In this document: positions 25,928-32,657 of the stretch, piece by piece
Position numbering within the stretch: position 1 is the stretch's first letter
Layout of the letters: the number at the start of each line of letters is the position of its first letter
Source of the DNA: Candidatus Poribacteria bacterium
GTDB lineage: Bacteria > Poribacteria > WGA-4E > WGA-3G
NCBI GenBank assembly: GCA_028820635.1
Contig: JAPPIG010000064.1
Coordinates: 1 to 64,000, forward strand
DNA length: 64,000 nucleotides
Reading direction: 5' to 3'
Notes under the pieces: generated by a model
Told to the model about the DNA's origin: nothing
What the model saw: only the letters and a program-made list of their open reading frames with translations
Databases searched by the model: none
Program-made: the position numbers and the translations under genes

Positions 25928-26701
25928 ATGAACAGTCCATCTGGTCAGTTTAATAGAACTGATTTTGGCCACGAGGTATATGATAGTTGGTATCTTGAAC
26001 ATGCAAGACACAATTTTGAAGCGAGAGATTTTATAGAAAAACATATACCCTTCTATGAAAAGGCGCTGCAGCTATCTAAAAACGACAATATATTAGAGGC
26101 AGGATGTGGAATTGGAAGCTATTCGCGTGAATTTGTCCGGCGTGGCTATCATGTTGTTGGTATGGACCTATCGCCCAACTTTCTTTCTCAGGCACAAGAG
26201 ATAACACAACGCGAAAATTTAGATATTGAATTTATTTTGGGCGATTACAATGAAATGAGTTTTGAAGAAAGGTTTTCTGTAATTTTCTTTGAGGGATCAT
26301 TTTTTTATAAATCCAGGGAAGGTTTAGTCTCGCTCTTAACCCGAATCCATAAAGCACTCACACCAAATGGCAGGCTTTACTTTGAACATCCAAGTCAATC
26401 AAAAATAGTAGACCGATTTCCAATGGCAAATCTGTCTGAAATTGAGAAAGACGTGTTTGTACTGCAAACGGGAGAATATGACGATGATGACAACGGTTCA
26501 AGAAACACTTGGCTTAAAATAGACCTAAAGACACAAGAACATTACAAATGCGACTTTTTCCTTAAGTATTTTTCACCTAACGAACTCAGGAGTTGTCTTG
26601 TAGAGGCGGGATTTACGGATTTCCATTTCTATAAAAAGCGTAGATTAGAAGATTTCGATCCAGAGAATGATAATGGGTTTTCTTTAGTGGCTAAAAAGTG
26701 A
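25928..26701 (+). CDS. Class I SAM-dependent methyltransferase
   Basis: A 257-residue methyltransferase. Motif I is ILEAGCGIGSYSREFVRRGYHVVGMDLSP with the acidic ribose ligand Asp in GMDLS; motif II-like FSVIFFEGSFF and LTPNGRLYFEHP follow. AGGAGA is about 8 nt before the ATG. It is followed at 28 nt by a PhyH dioxygenase on the same strand, so the two may act together on a small molecule. The methyl acceptor is unknown. Confidence 0.88.
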   Translation: MNSPSGQFNRTDFGHEVYDSWYLEHARHNFEARDFIEKHIPFYEKALQLSKNDNILEAGCGIGSYSREFVRRGYHVVGMDLSPNFLSQAQEITQRENLDIEFILGDYNEMSFEERFSVIFFEGSFFYKSREGLVSLLTRIHKALTPNGRLYFEHPSQSKIVDRFPMANLSEIEKDVFVLQTGEYDDDDNGSRNTWLKIDLKTQEHYKCDFFLKYFSPNELRSCLVEAGFTDFHFYKKRRLEDFDPENDNGFSLVAKK

Positions 26702-26729
26702 TACCAACAAAAGGCAAGCGGTTATCGTT

Positions 26730-27569
26730 ATGAAAGTCTATAACCCAAAAGAGAAATACGACCAATTAATCGTTGATGGTTACTGTGTCGTTGAAAATGT
26801 CCTGAAGGAAGAGATGCTCACACGACTCTGTTCAGTAACGGATGAATTACTTGATGCGCAAACGGAAGATGAACGAGCTGCAAATCGCTCCTCTGGTAGC
26901 ATGATCAGTGTCTATCAACATTCTCTGTTTGCGGAATTGGTAGTTTATCCTCGTGCATTGCAAGCACTTGATGCTTTAGGTTTTTTGAGACCAAAATGGT
27001 CGTCAGGATACGTCATCAGCAAACCACCGCAGAGTCCACCACTATTTTGGCATCAAGATTGGTGGGGTTGGAACGATCCGAGCAGCTACACAGCCTTACC
27101 TCAGCAACTGTTTTTGATGTATTATCTGGTTGACACAACCACATATAACGGTTGCCTCCGTGTGATTAAAGGTTCGCATCTCAAACGGCATCTACTCCAT
27201 GATATATTACCGAGCGCGCACGGTGCGGAACTACAGCGTGTAGAAAATCCTAATCATCCCGCATTTCAGCACTTCTCAGGTGAGATTGACATACCGGTAA
27301 ATGCTGGCGACCTCGTTATCGGTGATTCCCGGCTGTTACACGCTTCACATGGCAATCAATCCGATGAACGCCGCACTGTCATAACACTCTGGTATCATCC
27401 CTTTTTTGCGTTGTTGCCAGCAAGCATGCAGGCACATATCGGTAGACTTCGGCAAAGTTTCGCTTGGTCGGACGCGGATTGGGAGCGAATTGCCGAACTT
27501 GCCCCAGTCTACGAAGGGGACGTTGAACCTACCCAATGGAATCGAACACCTGGACCGGAACTAAAATAG
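26730..27569 (+). CDS. Phytanoyl-CoA dioxygenase (PhyH) family protein
   Basis: A 279-residue Fe(II)/2-oxoglutarate oxygenase fold. Iron ligands are H108 and D110 in FWHQDWWGW, and H204 in RLLHASHGN; R214 or R215 in DERRTV fits the 2-oxoglutarate salt bridge. GCLRVIKGSH (141-150) is the usual strand before the active site. All catalytic residues are present, so it is likely an active hydroxylase or related oxygenase of an unknown substrate. Probably co-transcribed with the methyltransferase 28 nt upstream. Confidence 0.92.
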   Translation: MKVYNPKEKYDQLIVDGYCVVENVLKEEMLTRLCSVTDELLDAQTEDERAANRSSGSMISVYQHSLFAELVVYPRALQALDALGFLRPKWSSGYVISKPPQSPPLFWHQDWWGWNDPSSYTALPQQLFLMYYLVDTTTYNGCLRVIKGSHLKRHLLHDILPSAHGAELQRVENPNHPAFQHFSGEIDIPVNAGDLVIGDSRLLHASHGNQSDERRTVITLWYHPFFALLPASMQAHIGRLRQSFAWSDADWERIAELAPVYEGDVEPTQWNRTPGPELK

Positions 27570-27615
27570 AATTAATTGCGTTTATTGGATTACTCAATTT
27601 TTGGGAAAGTGTAAC

Positions 27616-27644
27616 TTGACAAAGAAACATCTAAATGGTATGAT
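27616..27644 (+). promoter_or_regulatory. Sigma-70 promoter of the LamG gene
   Basis: TTGACA (27616-27621), 17-nt spacer, TATGAT (27639-27644). Transcription would begin near 27651, leaving a leader of about 130 nt before the GTG at 27781. Confidence 0.75.
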
Positions 27645-27662
27645 TGGTTACACAATTATACG

Positions 27663-27753
27663 GAGGATAGCCAGATTTTCTGGCTGCCTCAGTGACCGAT
27701 AATTATTGAGCGAGACTTATATTTAAGTGATAGCCAGTGGATAATCCCTGGCT
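27663..27753 (+). promoter_or_regulatory. Structured 5' leader with two AGCCAG/CTGGCT hairpins
   Basis: Hairpin A: AGCCAG (27669-27674), loop ATTTT, CTGGCT (27680-27685), extended by GAGG/CCTC. Hairpin B: AGCCAG (27732-27737) and CTGGCT (27748-27753), with GGA-TAA-TCC stacked inside. The two stems share the same arms, so alternative pairing (A left with B right) is possible. B ends just before the AAGGAGG at 27765-27771. I match it to no known riboswitch class. Confidence 0.5.
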
Positions 27754-27780
27754 TTGAAATGATGAAGGAGGTAACAAAAG

Positions 27781-28578
27781 GTGAAAACCACATTCATAAG
27801 GTTGAAAATGTTATGTGTAAGTTTAATGATTTTTAGTTTGATGTTTGCGGGTATTAGTTCTGCTGAAATTGATTTTGAAACGCTTGTCGGAATGTGGCTC
27901 TTTGATGAGGGGAGTGGTGACGCAGCCAATGATTCCTCTGGAAAAGGTAATAAGGGCACGATTCACGGTGGTGCAGAATGGGTTGATGGAAAGTTTGGCA
28001 AAGCGTTGAGTCTTGACGGTTCGGATGATTACGTGGAAATTCCTCACGATGATTCTCTAATGGTCGGAGGTGGACACACGATTGCATTTTGGGTTAAATT
28101 AACTAAGGTTCCCACTGGTGGCATGGCTGTTTTGACCAAGGATGATTGGGCTCCTGGATTTTGGTGGGATGCGAATATAATCCGACATCACACGCATGAC
28201 CCAGCGGCCACGCTTCACTATGTAGATGCAGCTTGGAAGCCAGATACAGAATGGCATCATGTTGCTGTTACTTGGGATGGTGAAGAGTTTGGAGTATATC
28301 TGGACGCTGATTCGATTGGCTCTGGTGTAAGTGGGGCAAACATAGGAAGAAATCCATTAACCGAAAAACCCTTTTTAATTGGGATCTATTTAGCCACTGG
28401 ACAACACGGTCAATGGGGTGCATTTTTGCATGCAACTATTGACGAAGTTGTTGTCTTCAATACGGCGTTGTCAGGTGATGATATTGGAACCGTCATGACT
28501 GAAGGATTAAATACGTTGACTAATGTTGAACCTGCAGGTAAGCTCGCAACTACCTGGGCTGCGATTAGATCTCGTTGA
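27781..28578 (+). CDS. Secreted LamG (concanavalin A-like) protein
   Basis: A 265-residue secreted protein starting at GTG behind a strong AAGGAGG. The signal peptide is LCVSLMIFSLMFAGISSA. The LamG/laminin-like fold shows GMWLFDEGSGDAANDSSGKGNKG, FGKALSLDGSDDYVEIPHDDSL, EWHHVAVTWDGEEFGVYLDADS and ATIDEVVVFNTALSGDDI. It ends in GKLATTWAAIRSR, nearly the same tail as the LamG protein at 52755. These domains bind carbohydrates or proteins outside the cell. It has its own promoter and a structured leader, suggesting post-transcriptional control. Confidence 0.9.
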   Translation: MKTTFIRLKMLCVSLMIFSLMFAGISSAEIDFETLVGMWLFDEGSGDAANDSSGKGNKGTIHGGAEWVDGKFGKALSLDGSDDYVEIPHDDSLMVGGGHTIAFWVKLTKVPTGGMAVLTKDDWAPGFWWDANIIRHHTHDPAATLHYVDAAWKPDTEWHHVAVTWDGEEFGVYLDADSIGSGVSGANIGRNPLTEKPFLIGIYLATGQHGQWGAFLHATIDEVVVFNTALSGDDIGTVMTEGLNTLTNVEPAGKLATTWAAIRSR

Positions 28579-28589
28579 CCTACTCCTAA

Positions 28590-28694
28590 TCCCAAATTAA
28601 CGCGATTCGTCTCAGTAGATGCGGTTTCCGAAACGGTAGGTGTGTTTTGTAAACGCACCTAATGCTAAAAAAGACTAATCCTGTTAATTTGGGA
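28590..28694. mobile_element. MITE-like palindromic element with 12-bp terminal inverted repeats
   Basis: TCCCAAATTAAC (28590-28601) and GTTAATTTGGGA (28683-28694) are perfect inverted repeats bounding a 105-bp unit with no gene. Inside lies the 11-bp stem/TGT-loop hairpin at 28637-28661. Related ends (CTAATACCAAATTAACG, CTAATACCAGATTAAC) occur near 19696 and 63726, so this may be one full member of a non-autonomous repeat family. Confidence 0.5.
28637..28661. repeat. Hairpin of the TAGG...TGT...CCTA family
   Basis: TAGGTGTGTTT, loop TGT, AAACGCACCTA: an 11-bp stem with one G-T pair. Outer TAGG/CCTA and the TGT loop are identical to 24694-24718, whereas the inner seven pairs differ on both strands. 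Confidence 0.6.
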
Positions 28695-28745
28695 TAAAAT
28701 CTAAAGATCGCGTTCGTTAGCAATGAGCGCGGTTCAATACAGGAC

Positions 28746-28789
28746 ACCCTCGGTCTTGTTGAAGGTATCACTAAACGAGAGGGTTTTTT
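28746..28789 (+). promoter_or_regulatory. Hairpin that could mask the ribosome-binding site of the PhyH gene
   Basis: ACCCTC (28746-28751) can pair with GAGGGT (28779-28784). GAGGG is the ribosome-binding site, six T before the ATG at 28790. The stem followed by TTTTTT also looks like an intrinsic terminator placed directly on the start codon, so it may act as an attenuator. Confidence 0.4.
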
Positions 28790-29548
28790 ATGTCACAAAA
28801 CCCAATCTTTCAGGATTATGTTTTTGGTGATCAAGAGCGAAAAGAATTAGATCGTGATGGTCATTTTGTGCTTCCCGGACTTTTGACTGCCAATGCTCAG
28901 GAACGATTGACAGAATCGTTGGCTCGGATTCAATCGCTAATACCTAATTGTAAGGAGGGGCATGAACCCAACCGATTTTCTGCCGAATATGACAGTTATC
29001 TTGAAAGTGTGATTGCACATCCACAGATGCTGGAACTTGCACGTAAAGTGCTTGGCGACGATATCCGATACGACCATTGCGTTAGCCTTAATCGCCACGG
29101 TGGTAACGGTGGCATTGGTTGGCATAGCCATGGATATTCAGATGATGACCCGCGCTACAGTTTCGTCCGTATCTTCTTTTATGTCAACGGATTTGAGATA
29201 GATGATGGTGGTTTGAAGGCAGTTCCTGGAAGCCATCTTTACCGAGATGGAAGGATTCATGGTGGAACAGATGATGCGCTGAGAGAAGGATGGTTGGCAG
29301 GAAAAACACATCCAGAAACAGGTGAACCATTACAGGTTCAGGCGTTATCAGTACCATCGGGAACAGTAATTTTAATGTGGACGCATGCCGCTCATGCTGT
29401 GTCACCAAGGAAACAGGACAGCGATACACGTTGGTGCGTCGTTTACGCCTATCGCAATCCCGGAAAACCTTCTCATGCCCGTTGGATTACGCCAGAATTT
29501 GAACAGAAACCGATCCCTGGAGCAGAAGGGTTGATGTCCCTTTATTAA
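28790..29548 (+). CDS. PhyH-family oxygenase with HxH instead of HxD, copy 1
   Basis: A 252-residue PhyH-like protein. The metal motif reads GIGWHSHGYSDDD (H112, H114) where the family normally has HxD; the distal histidine is in WTHAAHAVSP and the 2-oxoglutarate arginine in DSDTRW. GGLKAVPGSHLYRD precedes it as usual. A close paralogue with the same HxH lies at 30192-30950, so the change is not a random error. Iron may be held by three histidines or by a nearby Asp of SDDD. Substrate unknown. Confidence 0.88.
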   Translation: MSQNPIFQDYVFGDQERKELDRDGHFVLPGLLTANAQERLTESLARIQSLIPNCKEGHEPNRFSAEYDSYLESVIAHPQMLELARKVLGDDIRYDHCVSLNRHGGNGGIGWHSHGYSDDDPRYSFVRIFFYVNGFEIDDGGLKAVPGSHLYRDGRIHGGTDDALREGWLAGKTHPETGEPLQVQALSVPSGTVILMWTHAAHAVSPRKQDSDTRWCVVYAYRNPGKPSHARWITPEFEQKPIPGAEGLMSLY

Positions 29549-29636
29549 GGGTAGTAACGACAAATATTAAAACGCAATTAATAGTTTTGGGATTTTGAAA
29601 AGTTGATTTGCCCTCAAAAAATCGACTTTGAAACAA

Positions 29637-29729
29637 TTATTCAGAATCTTTCATAAAAATGAATGCAAGAGTTGTAACTAACACACAAACACCTGAACCT
29701 ACTATACATCCCAACAAAAAAGTAATCAT
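29637..29729 (-). CDS. Small membrane protein, 30 residues (DUF3789-like)
   Basis: A short gene with a strong ribosome-binding site: GGAG at 29737-29740, 7 nt before the ATG at 29727-29729. The product is one hydrophobic helix with small residues (MITFLLGCIVGSGVCVLV, then TTLAFIF) and an MKDSE tail. The FLLGxxVG start resembles the tiny DUF3789 membrane proteins, known to me mainly from firmicutes and phages; the match is from memory. It is oriented against the flanking PhyH genes and could be a toxin-like or regulatory peptide. The ribosome-binding site and composition support expression, but the shortness keeps confidence moderate. Confidence 0.5.
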   Translation of the reverse strand: MITFLLGCIVGSGVCVLVTTLAFIFMKDSE

Positions 29730-29829
29730 TTATATTCTCCTTTTTTTAGATTTATAGGTTTAGATTTTGTAATCTACATCATAGAATACCCTATTCATCT
29801 ATCTTTAAAAGGAGTGGGTATCCCTGATA

Positions 29830-29900
29830 ACCAAATCAAATATCCAACCGATAAATTAGATATGGGACACCCATAGAATTTGTCAGATATTTGATTTGGT
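29830..29900. repeat. Long three-tier inverted repeat (cruciform-like)
   Basis: Outer arms ACCAAATCAAATATC (29830-29844) and GATATTTGATTTGGT (29886-29900) are perfect over 15 bp. Within them GATAAATT pairs with AATTTGTC (one G-T), and ATGGG-ACA-CCCAT caps the structure. The 71-nt unit would fold almost completely on either strand. Confidence 0.6.
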
Positions 29901-30033
29901 ATGTTAGTATATTAGCATACGAAGCAAAATAACACAACTTTTTTGTTGGTTTTTACAAATTACTGTTGTATAATTATACACTTGTGTAGTTAACTTATTG
30001 TTTTTGTTGTTTTCACGGATTTTTGATTTTGTA

Positions 30034-30062
30034 CTATAAACATATCGTCCCTATGGGACCTA
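30034..30062 (+). repeat. CTATAAACATATCG hairpin repeat
   Basis: CTATAAACATATC followed by the small hairpin GTCCC-TAT-GGGAC. It is a single copy of the repeat clustered at 63827-63990, where the stem letters differ but still pair. Confidence 0.65.
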
Positions 30063-30191
30063 AGAGTGTCTCAACTAATGAAGGATATTCGGACAAACCT
30101 CCTTTATTTATGTGAAACAATTGGTTATTAAAAGTTATTTAGCACAACTCCTGTAAATAGCGTTCAAACGGTTGAAGTGCCATCGATTTTT

Positions 30192-30950
30192 ATGCATCAA
30201 ACTCCAATTTTTCATGATTACACCTTTGGTGATCAAGATCGAAGAGAATTAGATCATGTCGGTCATTATGTACTACCAAAACTTCTTACTGCTGATGCTC
30301 AGGAACGATTGACAGAAGCGTTAGATCGGATTGAATCGTTAATACCTGGTGGTAAAAAAGGATATGAACCGAATAGATTTGCTGCGGAATATGATAGTTA
30401 TCTTGAAAGTTTAATCGGACACCCTCAAATGCTTAAACTTGCGCGTGAAGTGCTTGGCGAAGAGATACGGTATGACCACTGCGTTAGTCTTAATCGTCCA
30501 AGGGGTAATGGCGGTATCGGATGGCATAGCCACAGTTATTCTGAAGATGATCCGCGTTACGGTTATGTCCGTATCTTCTTCTATGTCAACGGGTTTGAAG
30601 CGGATGATGGTGGTTTGAAGGCAGTACCCGGAAGTCATCTTTACCGTGATCCCAAAATTCAGGCGGCAACAGATGAAGCATTACGAGAGGGTTGGTTGGC
30701 AGGGAAAACCCATCCTGAAACTGGTAAACCGTTAGAAATTGAGACGTTATCGGTACCGCCAGGAACGGTCGTCCTGATGTGGACGCATGCCGCACATGCC
30801 GTAACACCGAGAAAACAGGATAGTGATACCAGATGGACAGTCGTTTATGGATATTATAAACCGGGTAAAGACCCAGGTGAAAGGTGGATTACACCGGAAT
30901 TTGAGCGAAAACCGATTCCGGGTGCAGAAGGATTGATGTCACCTTACTAA
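30192..30950 (+). CDS. PhyH-family oxygenase with HxH instead of HxD, copy 2
   Basis: About 252 residues, strongly similar to the copy at 28790 over its whole length. I place the start at the ATG at 30192, which aligns with the paralogue's N-terminus (MHQTPIFHDY against MSQNPIFQDY); a GTG at 30177 is also in frame. The metal motif is again HSH, in GIGWHSHSYSEDDP. Distal WTHAAHAVTP and DSDTRW are conserved. No ribosome-binding site is evident. The pair looks like a local duplication separated by repeat-rich DNA. Confidence 0.87.
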   Translation: MHQTPIFHDYTFGDQDRRELDHVGHYVLPKLLTADAQERLTEALDRIESLIPGGKKGYEPNRFAAEYDSYLESLIGHPQMLKLAREVLGEEIRYDHCVSLNRPRGNGGIGWHSHSYSEDDPRYGYVRIFFYVNGFEADDGGLKAVPGSHLYRDPKIQAATDEALREGWLAGKTHPETGKPLEIETLSVPPGTVVLMWTHAAHAVTPRKQDSDTRWTVVYGYYKPGKDPGERWITPEFERKPIPGAEGLMSPY

Positions 30951-30986
30951 AGTAGTGGTCTATCTACTCTAAAATTGGGGTATAGG

Positions 30987-31052
30987 TCGCGATTCGGAGA
31001 TCGCTCCTACAGAATATGGTACGTCTTTGTAGGAGGGAACTCCGATTCCCGA
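30987..31052. repeat. Two-module palindromic repeat, order Q-P
   Basis: Module Q at 30987-31011 and module P at 31028-31052 are base-for-base the same 25-mers as at 7339-7363 and 7298-7322, in swapped order. They still form the same mismatch-spaced stem, with a 16-nt loop. The unit separates the PhyH copy from the sulfatase gene. Confidence 0.7.
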
Positions 31053-31126
31053 CTATTACTGATACTTATAATTTTAGGATAGATACTCCAGTAGTAATAC
31101 CCTCCACGTACCTAATCTAAACAACC

Positions 31127-32545
31127 ATGCCACAAAACAAACCCCATTTTCTATTACTCATCAACGATGAACACCGCCCCGATATATTGCCTATTGAAGG
31201 CGACACGGCTATCCGCACACCGACACTTTCTCGGTTTATGGATGAGGGTATCTACTTCCGCAATGCGTACACTCCTTCACCGATCTGTGTGCCTGCGCGC
31301 CAAAGTTTTCTTTCGGGACTCTATCCCCGTAACTGCGGATGCCTTAACTTCGGCGACCCGATGCCGACAGAAGTCCGAACCATCCCCGGACATCTGGGCA
31401 ACTACGGATATTATTCATGCTGTGCAGGCAAAATGCACTTTGTTGGGACTGATGTCATGCACGGTTGGCAGGAACGTGTCGGGCGCGATATCGTCGGTAA
31501 TAATAGTTATCCCTATCCCGCTGTGAAAGACGAGCACTATGCGAAGACTGAACGAGAACCCGGAACTGGCATGAAACAGAACAAAGTCATTCAGGAAATT
31601 CGTGATGCGCAACCCGGTATAGGGCATTGGATGCTTCATGACCAATACACCGTTGATGGTGCACTGCTGTTTCTTGAAGAGTTTTTCGTTAATGCTTCTT
31701 ATGACCGCCCCAAGTCTAATCCAATATGCATGGCAGTGAGTCTGTGGGCACCGCATTATCCGTATCAGTGTCCGCTTGACCTATTCAACTACTACATGCA
31801 GCGCGTAGAGCCGATTGTTGAAGAACCGAACGAGAAGTTTGGATACGACAACTTTTTCAGAGTTCAGGTGGGTAAAGATGTCACCTACCGTCAGGCACAC
31901 CGTGCCACAGCTGCGTATTATGGGATGATTGAGTGGATGGATGCACAGTTTGGTAGAGTGATTGAGAAATTAGAACATCTAAATGTGCTTGATGATTTTA
32001 TCATCGTCTTTCTTTCTGACCATGGCGAGATGCTCGGCACAAAAGGACTGTGGGAGAAACAGAGTTATTTTGAAGCTTCGGCGCGTGTCCCTCTATCAGT
32101 TTGGTATCCAAAGAAATTCGGACGAGAACCAAAAATCGTTGAGCAGAATGTATCTTTAGTTGACCTTTTTCCAACGCTATGTGAGTTGGCAGAAATTCCT
32201 GCCCCTGAAGAACTTGATGGCAGATCGCTTGTGTCGTTGATTCAAGGGAATACTGATGAGTGGGATGATACAGTTTATAGTGAACTGTGGCGTGCACAAA
32301 ATGGGCCTTCTGTTATGGTCAAAGAGGGTAGTTTAAAGTATTTCCGTTTTGATAACGATAAGGGATGGATTGACCAACTTTTTGATCTCTCCAAAGATCG
32401 AAATGAACGAAACAATCTGATAGATAATCCTGATTATGCCGATGCACTTTCAAGACTTAAGTCAAAAGCAGACGCATTGCCACCACCGCGCCGTAAGGAT
32501 GAAAACAACTGTTTCATTGACCCACATCGCCCGATTTTTATATAG
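31127..32545 (+). CDS. Type I (Cys-type) sulfatase
   Basis: A 472-residue sulfatase. The formylglycine motif is CVPAR (Cys54-Arg58) in SPICVPARQSFLSGLYP. The first metal Asp is in LLINDEHRPDI and the later metal site in FLSDHGEMLGTKGLWEK. No signal peptide is visible, so it is probably cytoplasmic or leaderless. It needs formylglycine conversion of Cys54; the FGE-fold lipoprotein in this window lacks the catalytic cysteines and cannot be assumed to do this. Substrates of such poribacterial-like enzymes are probably sulfated glycans. No ribosome-binding site is obvious. Confidence 0.93.
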   Translation: MPQNKPHFLLLINDEHRPDILPIEGDTAIRTPTLSRFMDEGIYFRNAYTPSPICVPARQSFLSGLYPRNCGCLNFGDPMPTEVRTIPGHLGNYGYYSCCAGKMHFVGTDVMHGWQERVGRDIVGNNSYPYPAVKDEHYAKTEREPGTGMKQNKVIQEIRDAQPGIGHWMLHDQYTVDGALLFLEEFFVNASYDRPKSNPICMAVSLWAPHYPYQCPLDLFNYYMQRVEPIVEEPNEKFGYDNFFRVQVGKDVTYRQAHRATAAYYGMIEWMDAQFGRVIEKLEHLNVLDDFIIVFLSDHGEMLGTKGLWEKQSYFEASARVPLSVWYPKKFGREPKIVEQNVSLVDLFPTLCELAEIPAPEELDGRSLVSLIQGNTDEWDDTVYSELWRAQNGPSVMVKEGSLKYFRFDNDKGWIDQLFDLSKDRNERNNLIDNPDYADALSRLKSKADALPPPRRKDENNCFIDPHRPIFI

Positions 32546-32600
32546 GATTGAAGAGTAAAATTCTTGTTAAGAAGTTCACAACTTGAATGTTCTGCAAGGT

Positions 32601-32636
32601 TTCAGATTATTATACTTTAAAGTATAATAATCTGAA
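32601..32636. terminator. Perfect 36-bp AT-rich palindrome between convergent genes
   Basis: The 18-base half beginning TTCAGATTATTATACTTT is followed directly by its exact complement, with no loop. Partial repeats of AGTATAATA follow. The position between the sulfatase and a convergent gene suggests a bidirectional terminator, but the length and perfection are unusual. Confidence 0.55.
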
Positions 32637-32657
32637 GTATAATATAATTAACCTCAC

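Larger units (their letters stand above)
29549..30191. other. 643-nt gap between the PhyH paralogues
   Basis: This gap holds a 30-codon gene on the minus strand (29637-29729), a long cruciform-like inverted repeat (29830-29900) and one CTATAAACATATCG hairpin repeat (30034-30062). The rest is AT-rich and I see no further gene. Confidence 0.6.

Noticed and set aside
27663..27753. A c-di-GMP, cobalamin or SAM riboswitch in the LamG leader
   Set aside because: None of the conserved sequence blocks of these classes is present; only the paired hairpins are seen.
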